64,000 nt of DNA from Streptomyces violaceoruber (GTDB lineage Bacteria; Actinomycetota; Actinomycetes; Streptomycetales; Streptomycetaceae), in assembly GCA_000720805.1 (NCBI GenBank), contig JODI01000010.1, forward strand, positions 84,712 to 148,711. The letters are read 5' to 3'. The position numbers and the translations under genes are program-made. The notes beneath the pieces were generated by a model. That model was not told the DNA's origin. It saw only the letters and a program-made list of their open reading frames with translations, and ran no database searches. Numbering within the stretch: position 1 is the stretch's first letter; each line of letters opens with the position of its first letter. Shown here piece after piece: positions 39,037 to 47,887 of the stretch.

Positions 39037-40416
39037 CCCCTCCAGCAGCCGCTGCCCCACGTACTCCCCCTCCGCCGCCCCGCCCGGCACCGCGAAAAGG
39101 CCGCTGGCCTCGTGGCGGATGTACTGGGACAGGGCGTCGCCGCGGTCGAGCTTGCGCTGGACCGGGACGAAGCCGCGCAGCGGGTCGGTCTGCCAGCAGA
39201 CGAAGAGGAGACCGGCGTCGGGAACCCCGTCCTGGTCGAAGCCGTCGTGGTACGAGAACGGGCGGCGGAGCATCGCCGCGCCCCCGTTCTGGTCGGGGCG
39301 GGTGATGCGGGCGTGCGCGTTGATCGGGACGACCAGGTTGCCCTTGGCATCGGTCTTCTCCAGGTCCATCTCGGTCGTCTCGGTGCCCCCGGAAAGAGCC
39401 GCCCCGTCGGACTTGCGGCGCCCGATGACGTTCTCCTGGGCCGCGACCGAGAGCTTCTCCCAGTCGTCGAGGAGCATGCGGATGCGGCGTACGACGGCGT
39501 AGGAGCCGTTCGCCATCCACGCGGGCGTGCCGGACTCGGGTACGAAGACGCGCTGGTCGAAGTCGGATTCGCGCGGCTTCGGATTGCGGGTGCCGTCCAG
39601 CTGCCCCATCAGATTGCGGGCCGTCATGGGGTGGGACGTCGCGCCGGGTGAGCGGTTGAAGCCGTTCATCTGCCAGCGGAGCCGCGCAGCGTCGCCCGCG
39701 TCCTTCTGGAGGGCGCGCAGGGCGTGGAAGGCGACCAGTGCGTCGTTGGCGCCGATCTGCACCCACAGGTCGCCGTCGCTGCGCTTCTTGTCGAGGTGGT
39801 CGGAGGAGAAGTCGGGCAGCGGGTCCAGCGCGACCGGTCGCTGTTTCTCCAGGCCCGTGCGGCCGAAGAAGCTGTGCCCGAAGCCGAAGGTGACCGTCAG
39901 CGAGGACGGGCCGGCATCCCGGGCCACGTCCGTGTCGTCGTGGGGCGCCGCCTCGCCCGCCATCAACCGCCGGGCTGTCTGCGACCAGCGGCGCAGCAGC
40001 GCGGCGGCCTCCTTGCGGCCCGCCCCCGCGGCCAGGTCGAAGGCGACGAGGTGGCCGCGGGCCTGGAGTCCCTCGGTGATACCGGGCTGATGTTTCCCGT
40101 GAAACATCACCTGGTCCGCGCCCACGGAGGTCAGCGGTGTGGCCCGGGACGGCTGGGCGGTGTAGCCGACGACCCCGCCGGCCGCGCCCAGGACGAGCCC
40201 GGTGGCCCCGGCGGTCCCGAGCAGCTTCCGTCGGGTGAGGCCCTCCACGGAGCGGGCGGTTTCGAAGGCACCCTCCTTGACTTCGGAGGCACCCTCCCCG
40301 ACCTCCTCGACTTCGGAGGCACCCACCTCGACTTCGGTCGTGCCCTCCTTGAGTTCGGAGGAGCTCTCCTCGTCGAGCGCGGGAGGGCGGGCCTCCGGAA
40401 TGGACTGGTCAGGCAT
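39034..40416 (-). CDS. dtpA: Tat-exported DyP-type haem peroxidase
   Basis: A 460-residue dye-decolorising peroxidase of the EfeB/DtpA group. A twin-arginine signal (TRRKLLGTAGATG) starts near residue 60 after an acidic, repetitive leader (TEVEVGASEVEE, GEGASEVKEGAF). The GXXDG motif is GQLDGTRNP near 262, and the proximal His region follows at about 340-360. In S. lividans DtpA acts with Sco and ECuC in maturing the copper oxidase GlxA; the gene order here (sco, ecuC, copCD, dtpA) is the same. A one-mismatch parS lies inside the gene. Confidence 0.9.
   Translation of the reverse strand: MPDQSIPEARPPALDEESSSELKEGTTEVEVGASEVEEVGEGASEVKEGAFETARSVEGLTRRKLLGTAGATGLVLGAAGGVVGYTAQPSRATPLTSVGADQVMFHGKHQPGITEGLQARGHLVAFDLAAGAGRKEAAALLRRWSQTARRLMAGEAAPHDDTDVARDAGPSSLTVTFGFGHSFFGRTGLEKQRPVALDPLPDFSSDHLDKKRSDGDLWVQIGANDALVAFHALRALQKDAGDAARLRWQMNGFNRSPGATSHPMTARNLMGQLDGTRNPKPRESDFDQRVFVPESGTPAWMANGSYAVVRRIRMLLDDWEKLSVAAQENVIGRRKSDGAALSGGTETTEMDLEKTDAKGNLVVPINAHARITRPDQNGGAAMLRRPFSYHDGFDQDGVPDAGLLFVCWQTDPLRGFVPVQRKLDRGDALSQYIRHEASGLFAVPGGAAEGEYVGQRLLEG
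40092..40105. other. parS: parS-like site inside dtpA (one mismatch)
   Basis: GTTTCCCGTGAAAC, flanked by T and A so that 15 of the 16 bases of TGTTTCACGTGAAACA match. It encodes MFHGKH, just after the signal-peptide region of dtpA. Confidence 0.7.
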
Positions 40417-40425
40417 GGTGATGGC

Positions 40426-42354
40426 TCAGCCGATCTGCGCGTTCTTGGAGACGGTCGTCTGGTCGATGTCGGAGGTCCGCACGGTCACCGCGATCTTCCA
40501 CTCGCCGGCCATGGGGATCTGCACTCCGTTCGCCGACCAGTGACCCGTGGTGACGTGGTCGGGCACGACGGGCAGCGGGCCGATCTTCTTGGCCTCCAGG
40601 GTGAAGGCGACCTTCACCTCGGGGACGTCGAAGGCACGCCCGTTGGGCCGCTGGACATAGACGTGCATCTCGTTGCCGCCCACGCGCGCGGGATCGAGGT
40701 CGACCGTCACGACGCCCTTGCCGTCCTCGCCGCCCGTGTCGAACGACATGTCCAAGGTCAGCGCACCGGCCGAGGAGGACGACGAGGACGAGGAGGACGA
40801 GGAGGAGGCCGAGGCCGCCTTGGCGTCCTCCTCCGTGCGTCCCGGCTCGGTCTGCGTCAGCACGGTGGTGACGGCGAGCAGCACGACGGCGACCCCCGCC
40901 TCGGCGAGGACCGAGCGACGCAGTCCGAACCGGTTCGGGTCGGTGTCCCGCGTCCGCTTCTGACGCGCCGCGTCCATCGCGGCCCGCTGCCGGGCGAGCT
41001 GAGCGGCCCGCTGGGGACCACCGCTCCCCTTGGGGGCGCCGCTCCCCTTGGAACCCGCGCCGCCCTTCGAAGCACCCGCGTCGGCCGTCACCCGTGCCTT
41101 CTTCGACGTGGCCCGCTGGACCACCGTGTCCGCCAGCCGTGCCGTCCACCGCCGCGAGATGTAGGCGGTGCCGACCAGCAGCGCCACGAGCCCGATCTTG
41201 ACCAGCAGCAGTTGGCCGTACCGGGTTTCGGTGAAGGCCGACCAGGACCCGAGCTGACGCCAGGACTGGTAGACGCCGGTGACGACCAGTGCGACCACGC
41301 TGCCGAAGGCGACGGTGGAGAACCGGCGGACGGCGGCGGTGTCGACGGGCCGGTCCGAGGGGGCCCAGTACAGCGCTCCGAGGAGCGCGGTGAGTCCGCC
41401 GAGCCAGGTCGCGACAGCCAGCAGATGGATCACGTCGACAGGCATCGCGATGCTCGGCTGGAGCCCGACGGAGGCGTGCTCGGACATCGCCCAGCTCGCG
41501 GCGAGCCCGGCGGCCACGACCGTCCCGCCGATCGCCAGCCCGAAGGTCAGGTCCCGCTTCTCCTCGTCGTCCCGCTTCTCGTACGCCCCGAACAGCACCG
41601 CGATGAACAGCGCCGCCGCGGCGAGCAGCAGCAGCCGGGACACCAGCGCCGCGCCCGTCTTGGTCTGCAGCACCTGGCCCAGCAGGTTCAGGTCGAAGAT
41701 GTCGCCGACCTTCCCGGAGGTGGCGTAGGAGCCGCGCAGAAGCAGCAGGAAGAGGGTGGCGGCGGTGAGCGTGAGCCACCCGGCGACGACGAGCCGCTGC
41801 ATGGCCCGCACCCCGGCGCCGCGCTGCCAGCAGGCGAGTACGAAGGCGGCACCGCCGACCAGCACGACGAAACCGGCGTACGACATGTACCGGCCGAACC
41901 CGTACAGCCAGCCGACCACCCCGCCGCCGGCCGTGGGCCCGGACACCGCGACGGAGGTCGCGGAGGGCTTGCCCACGGAGAAGGTGTAAGCGCCGGAGAC
42001 GGGATGGCTGTCCGCGGAGACGACCTGGTAGGTGACGGTGTACGTGCCGTCGGGCAGGCCGCTGTGCAGTTGCACCGCGTAGGTCGTGCCGCTCACGTTG
42101 GTCGGCTTGCCGCTCTGCACGGGCTTGCCCTTGGGGTCGAGCACGCGCAGCGAGTCGGCGGAGGTCGAGACCTGCTCGGAGAAGGTCAGCGAGACCTGGG
42201 TGGGTGCCTTGTCGACCACCACCCCCTGCTGGGGATCGCTGCCGGTGAGCGCGGCGTGCGCGGAGGCCGGCGCGGCCGTGGTGAGGAGTAGTCCGGCCGC
42301 GGCCAGAAGCAGCAGCACCAGGGTCCGGACGTGGGGGGCGATGGTCTTCGTCAA
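40426..42354 (-). CDS. CopC-CopD fusion with YtkA-like tail, copper transport
   Basis: A 642-residue membrane protein. A signal peptide (LVLLLLAAAGLLLTTAAPASA) leads to a CopC copper-binding domain that starts with His (AHAALTGSDP) and contains SADSHPVSGAYTF. Eight or so helices of CopD follow (about 150-400), then a Lys/Arg-rich loop, another helix, a run of about a dozen serines, and a soluble beta-sandwich tail. Start is TTG 42354, with GGAGGG nine bases upstream. It lies between ecuC and dtpA in the copper set, and probably moves copper across the membrane. Confidence 0.88.
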   Translation of the reverse strand: MTKTIAPHVRTLVLLLLAAAGLLLTTAAPASAHAALTGSDPQQGVVVDKAPTQVSLTFSEQVSTSADSLRVLDPKGKPVQSGKPTNVSGTTYAVQLHSGLPDGTYTVTYQVVSADSHPVSGAYTFSVGKPSATSVAVSGPTAGGGVVGWLYGFGRYMSYAGFVVLVGGAAFVLACWQRGAGVRAMQRLVVAGWLTLTAATLFLLLLRGSYATSGKVGDIFDLNLLGQVLQTKTGAALVSRLLLLAAAALFIAVLFGAYEKRDDEEKRDLTFGLAIGGTVVAAGLAASWAMSEHASVGLQPSIAMPVDVIHLLAVATWLGGLTALLGALYWAPSDRPVDTAAVRRFSTVAFGSVVALVVTGVYQSWRQLGSWSAFTETRYGQLLLVKIGLVALLVGTAYISRRWTARLADTVVQRATSKKARVTADAGASKGGAGSKGSGAPKGSGGPQRAAQLARQRAAMDAARQKRTRDTDPNRFGLRRSVLAEAGVAVVLLAVTTVLTQTEPGRTEEDAKAASASSSSSSSSSSSSAGALTLDMSFDTGGEDGKGVVTVDLDPARVGGNEMHVYVQRPNGRAFDVPEVKVAFTLEAKKIGPLPVVPDHVTTGHWSANGVQIPMAGEWKIAVTVRTSDIDQTTVSKNAQIG

Positions 42355-42368
42355 GGGGATTCCCTCCC

Positions 42369-42839
42369 TCAGTGTCCGGTTTTCGGGACGTATGTCGCCG
42401 ACTTCACCGGCATCTTGACGACGACGGGGTCCGACGAGGCGAAGTGCAGTTCGACCGAGATGTTCTGGCCCTGCTTCGGCTTGCGCTTCAGCTTGTCGAA
42501 CATCAGATGGTTGCCGCCGCTTTTGAACACGAGTTGACCATGTGCGGGTACGGGGAATTCCGTGAGCTCCCGCATCGCGCCGCCGACCGTCTCGTGCATG
42601 GTGACCTCGCCCGCGGAGCTGGTGACCGAGGTCAGCTCGTCCTTGGTGTCGCTGTCGTTGTTGATCGTCAGGTAGCCGGCCGCCATGTCGTCGGAGACCG
42701 GCTGCGGCATGTAGGCGCCGGAGACGGTGATGCCGCCCTCGCCGCCGGAGCCGGAGGCCGAGCCGCTGTCGGAACCGCACCCGGCGAGGAGCAGGGCGGC
42801 ACCGGCCAGGACGCCGACCGCGAGCGTGGGACGCCTCAC
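42369..42839 (-). CDS. ecuC: Extracellular copper chaperone, PCuAC family
   Basis: A 156-residue lipoprotein (lipobox LLAGC at 17-21). The Cu(I)-binding signature H-M-X10-M-X21-H-X-M is represented by MHETVGGAMRELTEFPVPAH followed by GGNHLMF. ECuC passes copper to Sco and on to cytochrome oxidase or GlxA. GTG start; 4-bp GTGA overlap with the sco stop, so the two are coupled. Confidence 0.9.
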   Translation of the reverse strand: MRRPTLAVGVLAGAALLLAGCGSDSGSASGSGGEGGITVSGAYMPQPVSDDMAAGYLTINNDSDTKDELTSVTSSAGEVTMHETVGGAMRELTEFPVPAHGQLVFKSGGNHLMFDKLKRKPKQGQNISVELHFASSDPVVVKMPVKSATYVPKTGH

Positions 42840-43489
42840 GGCTTCTCACCCTTGATGATCTTGGGGAGATCCTTGGTGTAGTCGTCGACCGTGGCGTCCT
42901 CGCCGTACAGCAGATACCCGGCGTCGGTCTTCGGGGAGAAGGCGACGACCTGGGTGCCGTGCACGGAGACGAGCTTGCCGTTCTTGTCCTTCTGTGTCGG
43001 CTCGATGGAGATGCCGAGGGTGCGGGCGCCGGCCTGGATGGTGGAGAAGTCGCCGGTGAGGCCGACGAACCGGGAGTCGATGCCCTTGAGCCACTTGCCG
43101 AGTTCGGCCGGGGTGTCCCGGCCGGGGTCGGTGGTGACGAACACCACGCTCAGCTTGTCCTGTTCGGCCTTGGGCAGCTGCTTCTTGGCGACGGCGATGT
43201 TGTTCATGGTCAGCGGGCAGACGTCGGGGCAGTGGGTGTAGCCGAAGTAGATCAGCGTCGGCCGGCCCTTGGTCTCCGCGCGGAGGTCGTACTTCTTGCC
43301 CTGGGTGTCGGTGAGGACCAGGTCCGGCTTCTCGAACGGCTGGTCGAGGACCGTGGCAGCCTTGTCCGAGCCGGCCTCCTCGGACACCACGGACACGGGT
43401 GAACCGCTGTCGTCACTGCTGCCGCAGGCGGAGAGGGTCAGGGTGGCGGCGGCGAGCAGCGCGGCCGCGGCGAACGTCTTCTTGCGCAT
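42836..43489 (-). CDS. sco: Sco1/SenC copper chaperone
   Basis: A 217-residue lipoprotein (lipobox LSAC near 19-22) with a thioredoxin fold. The CPDVCP motif (about 87-92) and the distal histidine in VHGTQVVAF supply the copper ligands. Sco delivers copper to the Cu-A centre of cytochrome c oxidase. First gene of the sco-ecuC-copCD-dtpA run. Confidence 0.92.
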   Translation of the reverse strand: MRKKTFAAAALLAAATLTLSACGSSDDSGSPVSVVSEEAGSDKAATVLDQPFEKPDLVLTDTQGKKYDLRAETKGRPTLIYFGYTHCPDVCPLTMNNIAVAKKQLPKAEQDKLSVVFVTTDPGRDTPAELGKWLKGIDSRFVGLTGDFSTIQAGARTLGISIEPTQKDKNGKLVSVHGTQVVAFSPKTDAGYLLYGEDATVDDYTKDLPKIIKGEKP

Positions 43490-43519
43490 AGAAAAATGTC
43501 CCAGATGTAAGGGGGCCGA

Positions 43520-43618
43520 CGCCCACCGGGGTCGTACGCACAGTCCCGTGACCCTCGTGCGGCCTCTCGCGCGATCGTACGAGGGTTCGCAGGGCCCTTC
43601 GTGCGACCCCGGTGGGCG
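43520..43618. promoter_or_regulatory. Long nested inverted repeat between ycnI-type gene and sco
   Basis: CGCCCACCGGGGTCG (43520-43534) is exactly complementary to 43604-43618, and CCCTCGT (43552-43558) to ACGAGGG (43579-43585) inside it. It fills the 144-bp gap. It may terminate the ycnI-type transcript or act as a leader for the copper operon. Confidence 0.6.
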
Positions 43619-43633
43619 AGCGGGCGTCGATCG

Positions 43634-44371
43634 TCAGGCGCTGGTGCGCCGGCGTCCGGCCAGCACGCCGTAGGCCACGCCCACCACGCCGACGACGATG
43701 CCGACCACGCCCAGGACGCGGGCGGTGGTGTCGCTGCTGTCGGCGGGGGCGGCGGTCTCGGCGGAGGCGTTCTCGGTGGACGCCGTCTTCTCGGAGGTCT
43801 CCTCGGCCGCGGACGAGCCGTGGTGGCCGTCCTCGGAGGCGGCGGACAGGGTGAGCACGGGAGCCGGGTTCTCGGGCTCCTCCGCGCCCTCCTTCTGCTC
43901 CTCGATCCAGCGCACGACCTCCTTGTCGGAGTACGTCTGGATCGCCTTGAAGACCATGTCGTCCGCGTCCTCGGGCAGCGCGCCCACGGAGACGGGGAAC
44001 TTCTCGAAGTAGCCGGGCGCGATGCCCTTGCCGTCGGCGGTCCAGGTGACCTTGCTGACGGCCTCGGTGATCTGCTCGCCGTGTGCGTCGACGGGCTTGT
44101 CGAGCTTGGTCTTTGTGACCTTGATGTTCCAGCCGGCCATCGGCTCCGGCATGACCGAGGCCAGTGGGTGGGCGGTGGGGAAGGTGACCTCGAGCTTGGT
44201 GGTCGAGGTGTTGTCGCGCTCGTTGGGGACCTTGAAGTCGAGGACCGCGTAACCGCCCTTGGCGGCGGTCCCCTCCGGCTGCACGCCGACGTGCGCGAAC
44301 GCGGGCGAGGACAGGACGACGACGGCGGTGGCGGCGACGGCGCCGGTGACGGCGAGACGAGAGACCTTCAT
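43634..44371 (-). CDS. YcnI-like (DUF1775) copper-associated membrane protein
   Basis: A 245-residue exported protein. After the signal peptide the mature chain should begin with His (FAHVGVQPEGTAAKGG), the residue that with a nearby Trp (AGWNIKV) binds Cu(II) in YcnI. A Thr/Ala/Glu-rich linker leads to a C-terminal helix (VLGVVGIVVGVVGVAYGVLA) anchoring it outside the cell. ATG 44371 is chosen; the frame runs further without signal-like sequence. Neighbour of sco and copCD. Confidence 0.88.
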   Translation of the reverse strand: MKVSRLAVTGAVAATAVVVLSSPAFAHVGVQPEGTAAKGGYAVLDFKVPNERDNTSTTKLEVTFPTAHPLASVMPEPMAGWNIKVTKTKLDKPVDAHGEQITEAVSKVTWTADGKGIAPGYFEKFPVSVGALPEDADDMVFKAIQTYSDKEVVRWIEEQKEGAEEPENPAPVLTLSAASEDGHHGSSAAEETSEKTASTENASAETAAPADSSDTTARVLGVVGIVVGVVGVAYGVLAGRRRTSA

Positions 44372-44547
44372 GGACAGCACTCCACTTCGGTGGGCTTCCG
44401 GTGCGGAAGCCAGGACCACGGGAAGGGGGAAGAGGGGTGCGCGTGCGTGATCATTCGGGAACACGGGAACACGGGAACCCAGCACGCGCGCGTGCCGCAC
44501 GGCGGCGGCCCCTCCCCACGGATGTGGAGCGTGCGGGCGGCGTCGCG

Positions 44548-45330
44548 TCAGGCGGCGAGAACGAGAGCTGCGGCGGCCGGCGGGCCCCGCCTGGTCACCG
44601 TGTGCTGAAGCGCGGTGGTGCGGGGCGCCGACGGTGCGAGCAGGCCGGTGCGGAGCAGGCGCGGACCGGCGTCGGGCGTGCCCGGCAGCCCCGCCCGCAG
44701 GGCGCGCACCAGCGCGAGCGCCCCGCGCAGGGACCGTACGAGCGCTCCCTCGGCGACCAAGTGCGCCGATACGGCGGACAGTTCGACGAGCCGCAGCAGT
44801 GCCATGTCCCCGCGGCGCAGCAGCCAGCCGGCGGCGACGGCCGCGACGACGTGCCCCAGCAGCATCGGCAGCGACGGCAGCAGCGCCATGGAGGAGCCCG
44901 CGGCGGTGGACAGGACGTCCGCGGGGTGGTGCGCGACGCCCGTACCGGCCTGGTCGACCAGTGAGGCGTCGGACAGGGACCTCAGAGACGTTGTCGACGG
45001 CATGGAGGACATCGATCCGACCGCCGCCGCCCTCGCCGTACCGGCCACCGGGCCGTGCTGCCCCAGGCCGAACAGCGTGTGCAGCACGGTCTGGCCGAGG
45101 GCGAGCACTGTCGCGATCCCGGGCAGCGAGCGCTCACGTCCGGCGAGCGGCGCCGCCACCAGCAGGACCCCCAGGAATCCCGCGCCCAGCGTCCACAGCG
45201 GGACCGTGGAGCAGGATGCGAGGGCGTGGCCCGCCGCGCCCAGCACGACGCAGACCGCGGCGAACACCGCGGCCCGCAGAATCCGGAGATCTCCTCCGAA
45301 GCGCGTCATGCGCGGGTGGGGGGCAGTCAT
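44548..45330 (-). CDS. Integral membrane protein of unknown function
   Basis: A 260-residue protein with about five helices (near 18-38, 45-63, 70-85, 150-168 and 195-212). It has a Met/Ser-rich loop (GSMSSMPSTTSLRSLSD) and several histidines facing the outside. Position next to the YcnI-like gene suggests a role in copper handling; that is inference only. Start ATG 45330 or 45309. Confidence 0.7.
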   Translation of the reverse strand: MTAPHPRMTRFGGDLRILRAAVFAAVCVVLGAAGHALASCSTVPLWTLGAGFLGVLLVAAPLAGRERSLPGIATVLALGQTVLHTLFGLGQHGPVAGTARAAAVGSMSSMPSTTSLRSLSDASLVDQAGTGVAHHPADVLSTAAGSSMALLPSLPMLLGHVVAAVAAGWLLRRGDMALLRLVELSAVSAHLVAEGALVRSLRGALALVRALRAGLPGTPDAGPRLLRTGLLAPSAPRTTALQHTVTRRGPPAAAALVLAA

Positions 45331-45560
45331 GGCGGGCTCATCATCGCACTGCCCTTATAGGTGCCATACGGCAGGTCCACAAGATGACGTACGGGCGGTA
45401 CGACCGGAAGGTCACCTGTGCCACGAGCTGCCCCACATACACCGACTGCCACCGCAGATACATCCCCCGTATGGGCGGCATCACGTCAACTCTGTGCTTA
45501 CTCCGGTGCACTCGCGGCAATACGTAACGGTATGTCGAGCCGCAGCCAGGAGGCTGGAGC

Positions 45561-46007
45561 ATGAGCATCTGGTGGTCACTCCATCTGCGGCGCGAAGCTG
45601 CGAGCGTTCCGCTCGCCCGGCGCCTGCTGCTCGGCACCATGGAGACCGCGGGCGTCGATCCCGACGTCTCGTACGACCTCTCCGTGGCCCTCAGCGAGGC
45701 CTGTGCGAACGCCGTCGAACACGGCGGGGACACCGCGTACGGCGACTCCTCGGGGGCGTTCCGGGTCACCGCCTACCTCGACGGCGAGAAGTGCCGCATC
45801 GAGGTGGCCGACTCGGGCCCCGGCTTCGCCCGCCCCCAGGCCGTCCGTCCCGCCCCCACCGGAGCCGAGAACGGACGCGGGCTCTGCCTGATCCAGGAAC
45901 TCGCCGACCACGTCCACATCGGCAACAAACCGGGCCGGCGCGGAGCGGTGGTCAGCTTCGACAAGATCCTGAAGTGGCGCAAGGACGCGCCGCTGATGGC
46001 GGTGTAG
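45561..46007 (+). CDS. RsbW-like ATP-binding anti-sigma-factor protein
   Basis: A 148-residue GHKL (HATPase_c) domain protein of the serine-kinase anti-sigma type. N-box: SEACANAVEHG; G1: VADSGPGF; G2: GAENGRGLCLIQELAD. Such proteins bind sigma factors or phosphorylate STAS antagonists in partner-switching. AGGAGG nine bases upstream of the ATG. No sigma or STAS gene is adjacent, so its partners are elsewhere. Confidence 0.87.
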   Translation: MSIWWSLHLRREAASVPLARRLLLGTMETAGVDPDVSYDLSVALSEACANAVEHGGDTAYGDSSGAFRVTAYLDGEKCRIEVADSGPGFARPQAVRPAPTGAENGRGLCLIQELADHVHIGNKPGRRGAVVSFDKILKWRKDAPLMAV

Positions 46008-46084
46008 TTCCGCGGCACGCACTCTCAGGCCACGCACAGCGTGCGCTCACGGTCCTGACGGACGGCTTTCCTACTGTCCCGGAC

Positions 46085-47044
46085 ATGACGGGAAACCACA
46101 GGAACTCCGGAGTCACCCGGCGCCGCGCCCTCGCGGTGACCGGCGGCACGGTCGCGGCCGGCGGCATCGCGATCGCCGGTTACCAGTCGGCGTACGCCGA
46201 CACGGCGGCCACCACCGGGGCCACGGCCACCGCGTCGGCGACCTCCGGCGGCGGCACCTGCATGACGCTGATGCCGAGCGTCACCGAGGGCCCGTACTAC
46301 CTGGACGGCGCCCTGGTGCGCAAGGACATCACCGAGGGCAAGAGCGGCGTCCCGCTGACCCTGCGCCTGACCGTCGTGGACGCCACCGACGGCTGCACCC
46401 CGGTCCCCGGCGCGGCCGTGGAGATCTGGCACTGCGACGCCTGGGGCTACTACTCCGGCTACACCACCGCCAACCCCGGCGGCTCCGCGCCCGCGGAGAG
46501 CGAGGACGGCTCCACCGCCGACGACAACACCTATCTGCGCGGCTACCAGATCGCCAACGCCAACGGCGTCGTCAAGTTCGAGACGATCTTCCCCGGTTGG
46601 TACACGCCACGGACCTGCCACATCCACCTCAAGGTGCACACCGGCGGCCAGAAGGAGGACGGCACCTACGAGGGCGGCAAGGTCAACTACACCGGCCAGC
46701 TGTTCTTCCCCGACGCCATCGCCGAGGAGATCTTCACGCTGGAGCCGTACGCGAAGCACGTCGGCAGCTACACCACACTCGACAACGACATGGTGTACGA
46801 CGGCTCAGGCGCGTCGAGCGGTCTGCTGACCCTCGACGCCGTCCACAAGAAGGACCCCTCCAAGGGCTACAAGGGCTCCCTCACGCTCGGCGTCGACCCG
46901 GACGCGGAGAACACAGGCGCGGGCGGCGGCGACGGCGGTACGCCACCCAGCGGCGCCCCGAGCAGTGCCCCCACAGGGACCCCACCGAGCGGCACCGCCT
47001 CCCCGTCGGCCTCCCCGACGTCCTCCGCCTCGGCGTCCTCGTAG
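46085..47044 (+). CDS. Tat-exported intradiol ring-cleavage dioxygenase
   Basis: A 319-residue extracellular dioxygenase. A Tat signal (TRRRALAVTGGTVAAG) precedes a catechol 1,2-dioxygenase-like domain with likely iron ligands Tyr in GPYYLDG, Tyr in GWYTPRT and the two His of CHIHLKV. The tail is Ser/Pro/Thr-rich. It opens aromatic rings with a catechol group, perhaps from lignin. The following gene starts 3 bp later. Confidence 0.9.
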   Translation: MTGNHRNSGVTRRRALAVTGGTVAAGGIAIAGYQSAYADTAATTGATATASATSGGGTCMTLMPSVTEGPYYLDGALVRKDITEGKSGVPLTLRLTVVDATDGCTPVPGAAVEIWHCDAWGYYSGYTTANPGGSAPAESEDGSTADDNTYLRGYQIANANGVVKFETIFPGWYTPRTCHIHLKVHTGGQKEDGTYEGGKVNYTGQLFFPDAIAEEIFTLEPYAKHVGSYTTLDNDMVYDGSGASSGLLTLDAVHKKDPSKGYKGSLTLGVDPDAENTGAGGGDGGTPPSGAPSSAPTGTPPSGTASPSASPTSSASASS

Positions 47045-47047
47045 CCC

Positions 47048-47887
47048 ATGCACAGCCGTGAGGATGAAGCGCTGGCCCAAGCGGCCGTGGACGCGCTGAC
47101 CGGACAGCTGGCGCTCGCCCCCAAGCCGGGCCTGCCCGACCCGCGTGACCTCGGTGTCCGGGCCGGCCACCGGGACCACGACTGGCTGCGCTGGTCGGCC
47201 AAGGCGCTCGCACCCGGCCTCGCGGCGATGGCCGCCGCCGCCCGCCGCACCGGCGAACCCACACCCCGGCTCCGTATGGAACTGGGTGCGATCGGACGGT
47301 GCGCCGAGCACTCGCTGAGGCTGGCCGGCGGCGGCCACCGGGGCGCCCTGTGGACACTCGGCCTCCTCGTCGCCGCAGCCGCCCTGGAACCCGGCGCCGG
47401 GGCCCTGGAGGTGACCGCGGCCGCCAAACGGATCGCCGCCCACCCCGACCGACGGGCACCGCGGCGGCCGTCGCGCGGCTCGACGGTCTCGGCGACGTAC
47501 GGCGCCGCCGGGGCGCGCGGGGAGGCACGGGCCGGATTCCCGCACGTACGGCGTGCGTGGGACGCCCTGGCCGCCGCCCGCTCGGCCGGCGCCCCGGAGG
47601 CCGAGGCCCGCCTGGACGCCCTGCTCACCGTGATGTCCACCCTCCAGGACACCGAACTCCTGTACACCGCTGGCCCGCTCGGCCTGCGGCACGTCCAGGC
47701 GGGCGCCCGCGGGATCCTGGAGGCGGGCGGTACGGCGACGGAGGCGGGCCGTGCGGCCCTGCACGCCCTCGACACCGACCTGCACGCGCGCGCGTGCAGC
47801 CCACGAGGGAGTGCGGGGCTGCTGGCGGGGGCGCTGTTCCTGGACTGTCTTCCGGTGCGGGTCAGTTCACCGGAACGGGCGGCCTGA
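47048..47887 (+). CDS. Triphosphoribosyl-dephospho-CoA synthase-like (CitG/MdcB) protein
   Basis: A 279-residue protein of the CitG family, which makes the prosthetic-group precursor of citrate and malonate lyases. Family blocks are LAPKPGLPDPRDLGVRAGHR, GGGHRGALWTLGLLV and YGAAGARGEARAGFP. No citrate lyase or malonate decarboxylase genes are in the window, so the substrate here may differ. Its last 26 bp overlap the end of the convergent MFS gene. Confidence 0.8.
   Translation: MHSREDEALAQAAVDALTGQLALAPKPGLPDPRDLGVRAGHRDHDWLRWSAKALAPGLAAMAAAARRTGEPTPRLRMELGAIGRCAEHSLRLAGGGHRGALWTLGLLVAAAALEPGAGALEVTAAAKRIAAHPDRRAPRRPSRGSTVSATYGAAGARGEARAGFPHVRRAWDALAAARSAGAPEAEARLDALLTVMSTLQDTELLYTAGPLGLRHVQAGARGILEAGGTATEAGRAALHALDTDLHARACSPRGSAGLLAGALFLDCLPVRVSSPERAA

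Noticed and set aside
39724..42291. 855-codon open frame opposite dtpA and copCD
   Set aside because: Antisense shadow with no motif; the minus-strand genes have signal peptides and family motifs.
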